DNA of 64,000 nt from contig NZ_CP126257.1 of assembly GCF_003234175.2 (NCBI RefSeq), positions 2,604,001-2,668,000 of the forward strand. The letters run 5' to 3'. Positions 7,585 through 15,965 of the stretch are shown here, one piece after another (position 1 is the first letter of the stretch; every line of letters begins with the position of its first letter). The stretch is from Curtobacterium sp. MCSS17_007 (GTDB taxonomy: Bacteria > Actinomycetota > Actinomycetes > Actinomycetales > Microbacteriaceae). A model generated the notes under the pieces. That model did not search any database. It was given only the letters and a program-made list of their open reading frames with translations, and was not told the DNA's origin. The translations under genes were made by a program, and so were the position numbers.

Positions 7585-8223
7585 TCAGGCGGAGGCGGGC
7601 TCCGAGATCGCGTCGCGCAGTGCGGACGCGGCGGCGGCCACGTCGTCGGCGCTGTAGATCGCGCTGCCGGCGACCGCGATGCGGGCGCCGGAGGCCTGCA
7701 CGGCCTCGATCGTGTCGGTGGTGATGCCGCCGGCGACCGAGAACGGGACGCCGGAGGCCTCACCGTCACGCAGGAGTGTCTCGAAGGTGAAGCCCTCCTC
7801 CGCCTGCTCGTCGAGGCCGGCGTGCATCTCGACGAACTCGGCGCCGAGCGCGACGACCTCCTTGGCACGGGCAGCCTTGTCCGGCACGCCGATCAGGTCG
7901 ACGACGATGCCCTTGCCGTGCGCCTTGGCGGCCTTGACGGCACCGGCGATGGTGGAGTCACCGGCGACGCCGAGCACGGTCACCAGGTCGGCACCGGCCG
8001 AGAAGGCGATGTCGGCCTCGAGCTCGCCGGCGTCCATCGTCTTGAGGTCGGCGAACACGACCTTGTCGGGGTGCGCCTCCTTGATCGCGGTGATCGCGGA
8101 GAGGCCCGCGCTCTTGATCAGCGGCGTACCGAGCTCGATGACGTCGACGTACGGCGCGGCCTTGCCGGCGAGGTCGAGGGCGTCCTCGGTGGTGAGGGTG
8201 TCCATGGCGAACTGGAGCTGCAT
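7585..8223 (-). CDS. hxlA: 3-hexulose-6-phosphate synthase
   Basis: 212 residues, the normal length. It condenses formaldehyde with ribulose 5-phosphate to hexulose 6-phosphate, the fixation step of the ribulose monophosphate pathway. Family signatures are MQLQFAMDTLTTEDAL at the N-terminus, DVIELGTPLI near 30, VFADLKTMDAGE near 58 (orotidine-decarboxylase-superfamily D-x-K) and VAGGITTDTI near 160. ATG 8223 has GGAAGGA nine bases upstream. It follows hxlB by 50 bp, so the two form one operon. A perfect palindrome ends the unit. The role may be formaldehyde detoxification or use of plant-derived methanol. Confidence 0.95.
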   Translation of the reverse strand: MQLQFAMDTLTTEDALDLAGKAAPYVDVIELGTPLIKSAGLSAITAIKEAHPDKVVFADLKTMDAGELEADIAFSAGADLVTVLGVAGDSTIAGAVKAAKAHGKGIVVDLIGVPDKAARAKEVVALGAEFVEMHAGLDEQAEEGFTFETLLRDGEASGVPFSVAGGITTDTIEAVQASGARIAVAGSAIYSADDVAAAASALRDAISEPASA

Positions 8224-8273
8224 GGTGGTGTCCTTCCGGTGGTGGATCGTGGTGGTCTGGTCGGCGCTCGGCG

Positions 8274-8846
8274 TCACTCGAGGTTCGCGTGCCGCGGCCA
8301 CAGGTCGTCGGCGGAGTGCCCGCTGCGCTGCCAGAGCGCCTGGAACAGGGCGTCCCCGAGCAGCGCGACGCCCTGCTCGAACAAGCTGCCGGCGTACTGC
8401 GCCGAGGCCGTGCCCGAGCGGTCGGTCTTCGTCGCTGCGGGGAGCACGAGCGTGGCGGCGGCGACCTCGGACAGCGGCGAGTCGTCCGTCGTGCTCACGG
8501 CGAGCACGTGCGCACCGACCTCGGACGCGGTCCGGGCAGCCTGCACGATGCCACCCGTCGTGCCCGAGCCGCTCGCGACGAGGAGCAGGTCGCCCTGCCG
8601 GATCGCGGGCGTCGTGACCTCGCCGACGACGTGCACGTCGAGCCCGAGGTGCATGAGGCGCATGGCGGTCATCCGGAGGGCGAGGCCCGACCGGCCGGCG
8701 CCGTGCACGAAGACGCGCTCGGCGCTCGACAGCAGGTCGAGGGCACGCTCGAACGGCGCCGGGTCGGCGCCGCGGACCGCGGCGATCAGGTCCTGGAGCT
8801 CGTCACCGATCAGCCCGAGGGCGGCGGCGGTCGTCGTGGTGGCCAT
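8274..8846 (-). CDS. hxlB: 6-phospho-3-hexuloisomerase
   Basis: 190 residues with a sugar isomerase (SIS) domain. It converts hexulose 6-phosphate made by HxlA to fructose 6-phosphate. Visible motifs are VFVHGAGRSGLALRMTAMRLMHLG near 50-75, LLLVASGSGTTGGIVQAA near 95 (phosphosugar-binding Ser/Thr) and a C-terminal SLFEQGVALLGDAL. ATG 8846 is preferred because GAGGAG lies nine bases before it; ATG 8867 is an alternative. It is first gene of the hxlBA operon and diverges from the ATPase-LuxR gene, with starts only 110 bp apart. Confidence 0.95.
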   Translation of the reverse strand: MATTTTAAALGLIGDELQDLIAAVRGADPAPFERALDLLSSAERVFVHGAGRSGLALRMTAMRLMHLGLDVHVVGEVTTPAIRQGDLLLVASGSGTTGGIVQAARTASEVGAHVLAVSTTDDSPLSEVAAATLVLPAATKTDRSGTASAQYAGSLFEQGVALLGDALFQALWQRSGHSADDLWPRHANLE

Positions 8847-8942
8847 GCTTCGATGCTCCTCGTGCATCGATGCGCGCGCCGCTGCCCACGCAGGCGGTCC
8901 TCCCACCCGATCGGGTAGGGCTGTCCGTCCGGGTGGGACGGG

Positions 8943-8948
8943 TAGGTT
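8943..8948 (+). promoter_or_regulatory. -10 box of ATPase-LuxR gene, leaderless
   Basis: TAGGTT with an 8-nt spacer to GTG 8957; this decides the GTG over the in-frame ATG at 8870. Confidence 0.55.
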
Positions 8949-8956
8949 CGGTCCTC

Positions 8957-9784
8957 GTGGAGACGGAACCGGACGCACCCGCCAGCCGGATCGCCGCGTC
9001 CGAGCACGCCCGGACCGTCGCGGAGCAGGCCGACCGCCATGCGCTGACCCTCGAGTCGGTCCTTGCTGCCCTGCGCTCGAACCGACTGTCGGACGCCGCC
9101 GCCCGTGCCGAGGCGGTCGAGATCGCCTCGGCTGCGCTCGTCGAGTTGCGGACCGTGACCGACCGGCAGCGGAGCACCCTGCTCGAGCCCGTCACCGGCG
9201 CGTTCTCACGGCTGCGGGCCGACCTCCGCCCGCTCGTCCGGTTCGGCGACCTCGACGTGCAGTTCGTCGAACCACCGGCGACCGGCAGGGCCCTGCCCGG
9301 GGACGTCGCGCACAGCGCCCGGGCGATCGTCCGCACGGCCGTGCTCGCCCTGGTCGACGACGGGGTCGCCCGACGCGTGCGCATCCAGTGGGACTGCGAC
9401 GGGCGGAACCTGCTCATGCAGCTGCGGGACGACGGCGCCGGCACGCTCGACACCCACGACGACGCCGTCCGGCCGATCGCCGAGCGGGTCGTCGCCCTCG
9501 ACGGGACGATGCACGTCGACTCCACCCCGGGATGGGGCTCGACGCTCGACATCTCGCTCCCCCTCGACCCGGCACCGGGAGCGGTCGACCTTCCGGAGGA
9601 CACCGACCTGACCGAGCGGGAGCGCGACGTGCTGCGGCTCGTGGTGACCGGCGTCGGCAACCGGGAGATCGCGGAGGGCCTCGGCATCAGCCCGAACACG
9701 GTGAAGTACCACGTGGCGAACCTGCTCCGGAAGCACGGGGCTCGCACCCGCGCGGAGCTCGCCGCCCTCGGCGCCCGCCCCTGA
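8957..9784 (+). CDS. Histidine-kinase-type ATPase fused to LuxR helix-turn-helix
   Basis: 275 residues from GTG 8957. The first part (about 20-90) is helical, with RTVTDRQRSTLLEPVTGAFSRL resembling a dimerisation segment but no clear phosphoacceptor His. Residues about 90-205 look like a degenerate HATPase_c domain: LLMQLRDDGAGTLD is the G1-like box, and a GWGS segment (STPGWGSTLDI) matches the G2 region. A LuxR/NarL helix-turn-helix fills about 215-270 (LTERERDVLRLVVTGVGNREIAEGLGISPNTVKYH). Kinase-type ATPase and DNA-binding output are thus on one chain, without a receiver. It diverges from hxlBA and is the natural candidate for its regulator. Confidence 0.78.
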   Translation: METEPDAPASRIAASEHARTVAEQADRHALTLESVLAALRSNRLSDAAARAEAVEIASAALVELRTVTDRQRSTLLEPVTGAFSRLRADLRPLVRFGDLDVQFVEPPATGRALPGDVAHSARAIVRTAVLALVDDGVARRVRIQWDCDGRNLLMQLRDDGAGTLDTHDDAVRPIAERVVALDGTMHVDSTPGWGSTLDISLPLDPAPGAVDLPEDTDLTERERDVLRLVVTGVGNREIAEGLGISPNTVKYHVANLLRKHGARTRAELAALGARP

Positions 9785-9817
9785 GCCCGGCGCACACGAC
9801 GCCCCGCCCGCGCCCTC

Positions 9818-9884
9818 GTCGAACCGCGTCCCCGACATCGAACCAGCCGAGCGGCGTGGTTCGATGTCGCATTCGTGGTTCGAC
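9818..9884. terminator. Nested hairpin between converging genes
   Basis: An inner perfect 13-bp stem (9833-9845 CGACATCGAACCA with 9857-9869) is enclosed by an outer 8-bp stem (9818-9825 GTCGAACC with 9877-9884). It sits between the LuxR-type gene and the GNAT gene and may terminate both. Confidence 0.65.
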
Positions 9885-9924
9885 GTGCTCGCGCACACGG
9901 CGTCGCGCGCGACCGCGGCCCGAC

Positions 9925-10455
9925 TCAGGCGTCCGGGGTGAGCACCTGGAACATGACGTGGTCGCGCCAAGCGCCGGCGATGCGGATGTACTGCGGTGCG
10001 AAGCCGTACCGTTCGAAGCCGTTCCGCTCGAGCGCCCGCTGCGACGCGGTGTTCTCCGGCAGGGTTTCCGCCTGCACTCGGTGCAGCCCGAGCTCCCGGA
10101 ACGCGTGGTCGACCGCGAGACCGACCGCGCGGGTCGCGTGCCCCTGCCGCGTGCGGTCGGCACGGATCCAGTACCCGAGCGCACACGACTGCAGGGCGCC
10201 ACGGGTCACCCCGCTCAGGGTGATCCGGCCGAGCAACTCGTCGTCGTCTCCCACGATCACGAAGGGCACCGAGCCGCCGTTCTGCGCGCCGGCGAGCAGG
10301 ACACCGATGGTCGCGCGCTGCCCGGCCTCGGTGAAGTAGCTGTCCGGCCGCGTCGGCTCGAACGGTCGCAGGTGATCGGCGCTCGCGCGGACGAGCGCGG
10401 CGAGCTCGGCGGCGTCGGACAGCTCGATCGGTCGGATGCGGGTGCCGGCGCTCAT
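9925..10455 (-). CDS. GNAT N-acetyltransferase, RimJ/RimL-like
   Basis: 176 residues of the GNAT fold. The N-terminus reads TRIRPIELSDAAELAAL, the acetyl-CoA loop is GYWIRADRTRQGHATRAV near 105-122 and ENTASQRALERNGFERYG near 145-162 gives the last helix. This pattern is typical of RimJ-type enzymes that acetylate protein N-termini or small amines. ATG 10455 begins five bases from the 3' end of tRNA-Ser, on the same strand, so it may be cotranscribed with the tRNA. Substrate unknown. Confidence 0.88.
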   Translation of the reverse strand: MSAGTRIRPIELSDAAELAALVRASADHLRPFEPTRPDSYFTEAGQRATIGVLLAGAQNGGSVPFVIVGDDDELLGRITLSGVTRGALQSCALGYWIRADRTRQGHATRAVGLAVDHAFRELGLHRVQAETLPENTASQRALERNGFERYGFAPQYIRIAGAWRDHVMFQVLTPDA

Positions 10456-10459
10456 GGTG

Positions 10460-10544
10460 CGGAGGGTGTGGGATTCGAACCCACGAGACATCACTGCCCA
10501 CCTGTTTTCAAGACAGGCTCCATCGGCCGCTCGGACAACCCTCC
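10460..10544 (-). tRNA. tRNA-Ser(UGA)
   Basis: 85 nt. Acceptor arms GGAGGGT and ACCCTCC pair, the anticodon stem CCTGT/ACAGG encloses the loop CTTGAAA (anticodon TGA), a long class II variable arm is present, and the T arm GTGGG-TTCGAAT-CCCAC is perfect. Discriminator G; CCA is not encoded. It lies two genes from serS. Confidence 0.97.
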
Positions 10545-10606
10545 ATGACGCGACCACGTGGCGAGACGTGACCGCGTCCCGGGAAGTCTACCGGGCCTCC
10601 CGGCCG

Positions 10607-11488
10607 TCAGCGCGGGAGCGTGTCGAGCGCCGCCGCCAAGCCGTCGTCGGTGACCCCGCCGGTGAGCTCGTTACCGGCCTCGACGACGTCGTCCGGCGCC
10701 TGCCCCATCACGACACCGCGACCGGAGGTCGACGCCCACCGGAGCATGTCGATGTCGTTGCGACCGTCGCCGGCGGCGAGCACGCGCGACCGCGGGATGT
10801 CGAGCCACTCGCGCACGCGCTCCATCGCGGTCGCCTTCGTGACGCCCTCGGGCGCGATGTCGAGCCACGACGTCCATCCGACCGAGTACGAGACCTTGTG
10901 CAGGCCCATCCGCTCGACGACCTGCAGGAAGTCCTCGGTGTCGTGCCCGGGAGAGATGACGACGACACGGGTCGCCTCGACGCCGAGCAGCCGCTCGAAC
11001 GGCACGTGCTCGCCGGCGACCGTCATCGTGTCGTCGGGGAAGTTGCCCGAGAGCAGGAAGTGCCCGGTCTCGTCCTCGACCCCGAACGCCGCGTTGACGA
11101 GCGCGCCGTGGATGGTCTGCAGGACCTCGGTCGGGTCGAAGCGCTCGACGTGCACGCGCTCGTAGGAGCCGTCGTCCTGACGGGCGAGGGTGAGGGCACC
11201 GTTGGCGCAGACGACGTACTTCGAGTGCAGTCCGAGGCGTTCGAGCAGCGGGATCGTCATGCCCTCGCTGCGCCCGGTGGAGAGCATGACCTCGTGCCCG
11301 GCGGCCTCGGCGTCGCGCACGGCGTTGATCACGGTGTCGGTGATGACGCCGTCCTCGCGCATCGTCGTGCCGTCCACGTCGAGCGCGACGAGCCACCGCT
11401 TCGTGCGCGCGGGCGCGGCACCCGTGTCCTGTGACGAGGACGCCCCGCCCTGCGCCGATCCGTCGACGAACCGCTCCTGGGTGCTCAT
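10607..11488 (-). CDS. Cof-type HAD-superfamily hydrolase
   Basis: 293 residues. HAD motif I is ALDVDGTT (near 34-41), motif II lies in MLSTGRSEG (near 68), and motif IV is [12 protein letters not shown] (near 240), with a C2b-type cap between, as in Cof/YbjI sugar-phosphate phosphatases. The N-terminal ~28 residues are low complexity. The ATG overlaps the serS stop by four bases (ATGA), so it is translationally coupled to serS. The TGA stop lies inside a half-copy of the palindromic repeat (10591-10609). Substrate unknown. Confidence 0.9.
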   Translation of the reverse strand: MSTQERFVDGSAQGGASSSQDTGAAPARTKRWLVALDVDGTTMREDGVITDTVINAVRDAEAAGHEVMLSTGRSEGMTIPLLERLGLHSKYVVCANGALTLARQDDGSYERVHVERFDPTEVLQTIHGALVNAAFGVEDETGHFLLSGNFPDDTMTVAGEHVPFERLLGVEATRVVVISPGHDTEDFLQVVERMGLHKVSYSVGWTSWLDIAPEGVTKATAMERVREWLDIPRSRVLAAGDGRNDIDMLRWASTSGRGVVMGQAPDDVVEAGNELTGGVTDDGLAAALDTLPR

Positions 11489-12753
11489 CGCGGTTCGATG
11501 ACCTCGACGCCACCCAGGTGGGGCCGCAGCACCTCGGGTACGACCACGGACCCGTCTGCCTGCTGGTGGGTCTCGAGGATCGCCACGATCCACCGGGTGG
11601 TCGCCAGCGTGCCGTTGAGCGTCGCGACGGGCGCGGTCTTGCCGCTCTCGGTGCGGTACCGGGTGTCGAGGCGACGGGCCTGGAACGTCGTGCAGTTCGA
11701 GGTCGACGTCAGCTCGCGGAAGGTGCCCTGCGTCGGGACCCACGCCTCGATGTCGTACTTGCGCGCGGCGCTCGTGCCGAGGTCACCACCGGCGACGTCG
11801 ATGACGCGGTAGTGCAGCCCGAGGTCCTGCATCATCGACTCCTGCATCGCGACCAGGCGCTGGTGCTCCGCCTCGGCCTGCTCCGGGAGCACGTAGGAGA
11901 ACATCTCGAGCTTGTTGAACTGGTGCACACGGAGGATGCCGCGGTTGTCCTTGCCCGCGGACCCGGCCTCGCGCCGGTAGCAGGTCGACCAGCCGGCGTA
12001 GCGGATCGGGTCGCCCGACTCGGGGAACGACAGGATCTCGTCGGCGTGGAAGCCGGCGAGGGCGACCTCGCTCGTGCCGGTCAGGTAGAGGTCGTCGGCC
12101 TCGAGGCGGTAGACCTCGGCCGCGTGCTCGCCCAGGAAGCCGGTGCCCGCCATCGTCTCCGGACGCACGAGGGTCGGGGTGATCAGCGGCTCGAACCCGT
12201 GCTCCACGGCACGGTCGAGGCCGAGGTTCATGAGTGCGATCTCGAGCCGGGCCCCGAGGCCGCGGAGGAAGTAGAACCGCGAGCCGGACACCTTCACGCC
12301 GCGCGGGATGTCGATGATGCCGAGGTGCTCGCCGAGGTCGGCGTGGTCCTTCGGCTCGAAGTCGAACTCGGGCTTCGTGCCGACCGTGCGGAGCGTGACG
12401 AAGTCGTCCTCGCCGCCCTTCGGCACGTCCGGCAGCACCACGTTCGGGATCGCACGGACGACCCGGTCGAAGGTCTCCTCGGCCGCCGTCACCTCGGCCT
12501 GGGCGTCCTTCACCTTCGCGGCGAGCGCCTGTGCCTGCTGCACGAGGGCCGGCTTCTCGTCCTTCGGGGCCTTCGCGACGGTCTTGCCGAACGCGTTCTG
12601 CTCGGCGCGCAGGGCCTCGAACGACGTGATCGCGGACCGGCGGGCGGCGTCCGCGGCGACCGCGTCGTCGACGACGGAGACGGAGGCGCCGCGCGCCTCC
12701 TGCGAGGCCTTGATGACGTCCGGGTGGTCGCGCAGGAGCTGGAGATCGATCAC
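11485..12753 (-). CDS. serS: Seryl-tRNA synthetase
   Basis: 422 residues, the usual length. It charges tRNA-Ser; a cognate tRNA gene lies 1 kb away. A coiled-coil tRNA-binding arm spans about 30-105. Class II motifs follow: GSRFYFLRG, motif 2 with [28 protein letters not shown] near 258-285 and motif 3 with [18 protein letters not shown] near 380-397. The GTG start is supported by TAGGAT ending 6 nt upstream and by homologous N-termini ([11 protein letters not shown]). It overlaps the HAD gene downstream. Confidence 0.98.
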   Translation of the reverse strand: MIDLQLLRDHPDVIKASQEARGASVSVVDDAVAADAARRSAITSFEALRAEQNAFGKTVAKAPKDEKPALVQQAQALAAKVKDAQAEVTAAEETFDRVVRAIPNVVLPDVPKGGEDDFVTLRTVGTKPEFDFEPKDHADLGEHLGIIDIPRGVKVSGSRFYFLRGLGARLEIALMNLGLDRAVEHGFEPLITPTLVRPETMAGTGFLGEHAAEVYRLEADDLYLTGTSEVALAGFHADEILSFPESGDPIRYAGWSTCYRREAGSAGKDNRGILRVHQFNKLEMFSYVLPEQAEAEHQRLVAMQESMMQDLGLHYRVIDVAGGDLGTSAARKYDIEAWVPTQGTFRELTSTSNCTTFQARRLDTRYRTESGKTAPVATLNGTLATTRWIVAILETHQQADGSVVVPEVLRPHLGGVEVIEPR

Positions 12754-12759
12754 CCGGTC

Positions 12760-12765
12760 ATCCTA
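12760..12765 (-). promoter_or_regulatory. -10 box of serS, leaderless
   Basis: TAGGAT on the minus strand, 6-nt spacer to GTG 12753. Confidence 0.6.
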
Positions 12766-12793
12766 GCCAGCGGCCGGTGCGGGGCCGCCGCCG

Positions 12794-12841
12794 GACGGAC
12801 GGGAGGCGCGGTGCGGGACCGCCACGCGCCTCCCGTCCGTC
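12794..12841. repeat. Palindromic element copy 4
   Basis: Perfect 17-base arms starting GACGGACGGGAGGCGCG. It lies between marR and serS on the minus strand, and its right edge holds the TGA stop of the MarR gene, so it would end that transcript before serS begins. Confidence 0.82.
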
Positions 12842-13298
12842 AGTCGGTCGCGTCCGCCGTCGGTTCGCGCAGGGCGGCGACCATCCCGCGCAGCAAGCGG
12901 AAGGCCGCTGCGCGGCCCTCGTCGTCGAGGCCACTGGTCATCCGGAGCTCGACCTGCCGGACCGCCGCGCTGGCCGCCTCGCGCTGCCGCCGCCCGGCCG
13001 CGGTGAGCGTGGTGGGGAGCACCTTCCCCGTGGTCGGGGCGGACGGCCGGGTGACGATGCCGTCGCGTTCGAGCTGCTGCAGGAGCGTGTTCATCGACTG
13101 CCTCGTGACGAAGGTGCCGCGCGCGAGCTCGGAGTTCGACATGCCGGGGCGCTGGGCGAGCAGTTCGAGGCACGAGTAGTGCGTGACCGTCATGCCGAGC
13201 GGCCGCAGGGCCTCCTCCATGGCGACGCGCAGCGCGCTCGCTGCCTCCTTGAGGACGTAGCCGACCGAGCTGTCGAGTTCGATCCGCGCTTGACGCAT
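12840..13298 (-). CDS. MarR family transcriptional regulator
   Basis: 152 residues, the standard MarR length. The winged helix spans about 35-105 (HYSCLELLAQRPGMSNSELARGTFVTRQSMNTLLQQLERDG), with the wing around [17 protein letters not shown] 13298 is the only start that keeps the N-terminal dimerisation helix at normal length. It diverges from a VOC/glyoxalase-like gene, and two identical TGTCAG-N4-CTGACA palindromes lie in the shared region; one covers its start codon. This suggests autorepression and control of the neighbour, with the ligand probably a toxic small molecule. Confidence 0.9.
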   Translation of the reverse strand: MRQARIELDSSVGYVLKEAASALRVAMEEALRPLGMTVTHYSCLELLAQRPGMSNSELARGTFVTRQSMNTLLQQLERDGIVTRPSAPTTGKVLPTTLTAAGRRQREAASAAVRQVELRMTSGLDDEGRAAAFRLLRGMVAALREPTADATD

Positions 13299-13340
13299 GT
13301 CAGGATTCTGACACATACTTCGTGTGTCAGGCATCTGACA
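13298..13340. promoter_or_regulatory. Twin MarR operator candidates
   Basis: Two copies of the palindrome TGTCAG-N4-CTGACA at 13298-13313 and 13325-13340, centres 27 bp apart, in the divergent marR/VOC region. Both are perfect in their arms. Spacing suits two dimers on one promoter region. Confidence 0.72.
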
Positions 13341-13358
13341 CGAACGAAGGAGCACACC

Positions 13359-13724
13359 ATGCCCGCCACCGGGATCGACTTCACCTCGCTGCAGGTCCGC
13401 GACCTCGACGCCTCGCAGGCGTTCTACGAGCGGTACCTCGGACTCGTCCGCTCGCCCGCGGGGCCACCGCACGCCGTGGTGTTCCGGACAGAGCCGATCG
13501 CGTTCGCCCTGCGCGACCTCGTCGAGGGGACGGACCTGTCCGGCGGTCAGCCCGCCCTCGGCGTCGCGCTGTGGTTCCACGCGACCGACGTCCAGGCAGT
13601 CCACGACGCACTCGTCGCCGACGGGCACACCATCGTCACCGCGCCGTTCGACGGGCCGTTCGGACGGACGTTCACGTTCGCCGACCCGGACGGCTACCCG
13701 GTGACGCTGCACGACCGACGCTGA
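13359..13724 (+). CDS. VOC/glyoxalase-fold protein
   Basis: 121 residues covering one vicinal oxygen chelate domain made of two beta-alpha-beta-beta-beta modules. The N-terminus IDFTSLQVRDLDASQAFYERYLGL and the C-terminal GRTFTFADPDGYPVTLHD are typical of glyoxalase/bleomycin-resistance/dioxygenase proteins. ATG 13359 has GAAGGAG seven bases upstream. It diverges from the MarR gene and is probably its target. Possible metal ligands cannot be fixed from sequence alone. It may bind or modify the compound sensed by the regulator. Confidence 0.88.
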   Translation: MPATGIDFTSLQVRDLDASQAFYERYLGLVRSPAGPPHAVVFRTEPIAFALRDLVEGTDLSGGQPALGVALWFHATDVQAVHDALVADGHTIVTAPFDGPFGRTFTFADPDGYPVTLHDRR

Positions 13725-13751
13725 GCCCGTCCGCTCGGAGGGTCCGGTCGG

Positions 13752-13757
13752 TAACGT
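13752..13757 (+). promoter_or_regulatory. -10 box of lipid kinase gene, leaderless
   Basis: TAACGT with a 7-nt spacer to ATG 13765. Confidence 0.55.
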
Positions 13758-13764
13758 CTGTGGC

Positions 13765-14847
13765 ATGTCGACCCCATCGGAGACCGCGCCCGCGGACCAG
13801 GACGCCCTCCCGACCGAGCAGAGGACGGCCGCGGTCGTCTACAACCCGGTCAAGGTGCACCTGGAGACGCTCAAGAGCACCGTCGCACAGCACCAGCAGG
13901 AGGCCGGCTGGGCCGAGACCCTGTGGTTCGAGACCTCGGAGGAGGACCCGGGCGGCGGCATGGCCAAGGCCGCCCTCGAGGCCGGCGCCGACGTCGTGGC
14001 CGCGGCCGGCGGCGACGGCACCGTCCGTGCCGTGGCCGAGGTCGTGCACGGGTCGGACGCCGCACTGGCCCTGCTGCCGAGCGGCACCGGCAACCTGCTC
14101 GCCCGCAACATCCCCGCACCCATCGACGACCTCGGTGCGAGCGTCCGGACGATCTTCCGCGGCGAGGACCGCCCGATCGACTTCGGGCAGCTCGAGGTCG
14201 AGCGCCCCGGCGGCGAGCGCGAGGAGTTCGGTTTCGTCGTCATGGCCGGTCTCGGGCTGGACGCCCGGATGCTGGTCAACACGAACGACGACCTGAAGAA
14301 GAAGGTGGGCTGGCTCGCCTACGTCGACTCCCTGTTCCGCTCGGTCCGTGACGCCGACGCGTTCGAGTTCCGGTACCGGCTCGACGGCGACGGCAACCGC
14401 TCGGCCCGCGCGCACTCGTTGATCGTCGGGAACTGCGGCATGCTGCAGGCCGGCGCGACGTTGCTGCCCGACGCCGAGATCGACGACGGGGTCTTCGACG
14501 TCGTCGTGATGCGACCGCGCGGCTTCTTCGGGTGGGTCCGGATCGGGGCGCGGGTGTTCTGGGAGAACGCGATCCTGCGGTCGTTCCGCCGGTCGAAGGT
14601 GGGGCAGACCGAGGTCGGCAAGCGCATCACGACGAAGGCCCGCGAGGAGCGGCCGCTGCGGTACATCCGCGGGCAGGAGTTCGTCGCGCGGCTCGAGCGT
14701 CCGGACGAGTTCGAGATCGACGGCGACCCGGTCGGCGAGGTCGTCGCGTTCAAGGCGAAGATCGACGCCGGCGGCCTGCGCGTCCGTGTGGCCGGTCCGC
14801 AGGACCAGACCCGGAACACGCGCCGGGTCGAGAACGCCCACAGCTGA
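13765..14847 (+). CDS. Diacylglycerol/sphingosine kinase-like protein
   Basis: 360 residues of the DAGK catalytic family. The nucleotide motif AAAGGDGTVRAVAE is near 80-93 and LLPSGTGNLLARNI near 108-121 is the second signature. The C-terminal part carries the beta-rich lipid-binding domain and ends with a charged tail. Such enzymes phosphorylate diacylglycerol or another lipid alcohol using ATP at the cytoplasmic membrane face. The gene converges on pheA with a nested hairpin between. The serS, HAD, DAGK, pheA grouping recurs in actinobacteria. Confidence 0.9.
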   Translation: MSTPSETAPADQDALPTEQRTAAVVYNPVKVHLETLKSTVAQHQQEAGWAETLWFETSEEDPGGGMAKAALEAGADVVAAAGGDGTVRAVAEVVHGSDAALALLPSGTGNLLARNIPAPIDDLGASVRTIFRGEDRPIDFGQLEVERPGGEREEFGFVVMAGLGLDARMLVNTNDDLKKKVGWLAYVDSLFRSVRDADAFEFRYRLDGDGNRSARAHSLIVGNCGMLQAGATLLPDAEIDDGVFDVVVMRPRGFFGWVRIGARVFWENAILRSFRRSKVGQTEVGKRITTKAREERPLRYIRGQEFVARLERPDEFEIDGDPVGEVVAFKAKIDAGGLRVRVAGPQDQTRNTRRVENAHS

Positions 14848-14864
14848 CCCGGGAGCCTTCTCCC

Positions 14865-14934
14865 GCAGGACACAACGTCGGCGGCGGTGCGCAGCGCAGT
14901 ACCGCTGCGAGGAGTCGCTGACGTTGCGTCCTGC
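14865..14934. terminator. Nested hairpin between converging genes
   Basis: The outer stem has 15-base arms (14865-14879 GCAGGACACAACGTC with 14920-14934, one mismatch). The loop contains a second stem GCAGCG/CGCTGC at 14892-14909. It lies between the stops of the lipid kinase and pheA, so it may act in both directions. Confidence 0.65.
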
Positions 14935-14956
14935 GATCGTGCGGTGGCGCCCCGGC

Positions 14957-15913
14957 TCAGTCGGCGTCGGGCTCGCCGGAGACGATCGCGCGGAGCCAGT
15001 CCCGCGCCTCGACGAACGCCTCGTCCGAGTAGCGCGCCGGCACCTCGGGGCGGTAGCCGTCCGCCCGCGGGTACGACCCGAGGAACGTCACGCGCGGGCT
15101 GAACCGCCGCAAACCGAGCAGGGCGTCCGCCACGCGCTCGTCGTGCACGTGCCCGTCGAGGTCGATGACGAACCGGTACCGCCCGAGCTCGTCGCCGATC
15201 GGCCGCGACGACAGCAGCCCCATGTTGATGCCCCGCGTCGCGAACTGCTCGAGCATGTCGACCAGCGCCCCGGGGTGGTCGGCGGGCAACTCGACGATGA
15301 CGCTCGTCTTGTCCGCGCCCGTGCGCTCCGGGATCGCGAGCGTGCGGGAGACGAGCACGAACCGGGTGACCGCCGAGGCGTTGTCCCCGATCGACGACGC
15401 GAGCACCGCCAGGTCGTGGTGGTCGGTGATCCCCGGCGGGGCCACCGCGGCGTCGGCCACGGGGTGCGTGTCGAGCAGCGCGGTCGCGGCGGCGACGTTC
15501 GACGACGCCGGGATGTGCCCGTGCCCGCGCAGGTTGGTCTCGAGCCACCGGTGCGTCTGGGCGTACGCGACGGGGTGGGCGTTGACGGTCCGCACGTCCG
15601 CCAGCGTCGTGCCGTGACGGGCGACGAGCACGAAGTCGACGGGCACGAGGTACTCCCCCACGATCCGCACGCCGGGGATCCGCGCGAGGGCGTCCTGCGT
15701 GGCGCTGACCCCGCCGTCGACGCTGTTCTCGATGGCGATGACGGCTCCCACCGAGCGCCCGCTCACGACGTCGTCGAGCGCCTCGCCGACGTTGTTCACG
15801 CTCCGCCACGGCTTGCCGGCCGCGGCCTCGACGAGCTTCAGCGCTGCCTCGGTGAACGTGCCGGCGGGTCCGAGGTAGGAGTACGTGTCGGACGGCGTGG
15901 CACGGTCGGTCAT
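14957..15913 (-). CDS. pheA: Prephenate dehydratase
   Basis: 318 residues: a prephenate dehydratase domain (about 10-195) followed by an ACT regulatory domain (about 205-285). It makes phenylpyruvate from prephenate for phenylalanine synthesis. Motifs are YSYLGPAGTFTEAAL at the N-terminus, AIENSVDGGVSATQDAL near 60, and TRFVLVSRT near 185 (catalytic TRF). The ACT domain starts TSVIVELPADHPGALVDML with the phenylalanine-binding GALVDML signature. No chorismate mutase domain is fused, as usual in actinobacteria. The ATG is supported by TAGGCT ending 6 nt upstream. Confidence 0.97.
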   Translation of the reverse strand: MTDRATPSDTYSYLGPAGTFTEAALKLVEAAAGKPWRSVNNVGEALDDVVSGRSVGAVIAIENSVDGGVSATQDALARIPGVRIVGEYLVPVDFVLVARHGTTLADVRTVNAHPVAYAQTHRWLETNLRGHGHIPASSNVAAATALLDTHPVADAAVAPPGITDHHDLAVLASSIGDNASAVTRFVLVSRTLAIPERTGADKTSVIVELPADHPGALVDMLEQFATRGINMGLLSSRPIGDELGRYRFVIDLDGHVHDERVADALLGLRRFSPRVTFLGSYPRADGYRPEVPARYSDEAFVEARDWLRAIVSGEPDAD

Positions 15914-15919
15914 GCGCCG

Positions 15920-15925
15920 AGCCTA
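15920..15925 (-). promoter_or_regulatory. -10 box of pheA, leaderless
   Basis: TAGGCT on the minus strand, 6-nt spacer to ATG 15913. Confidence 0.55.
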
Positions 15926-15965
15926 CTGGTGTACCAGTCGCCCGTGGCGATGCCGGCGACCGGCG

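Noticed and set aside
8870..8956. ATG 8870 as start of the ATPase-LuxR gene
   Set aside because: It would add a stretch overlapping the promoter region, and TAGGTT directly before GTG 8957 fits a leaderless start better.
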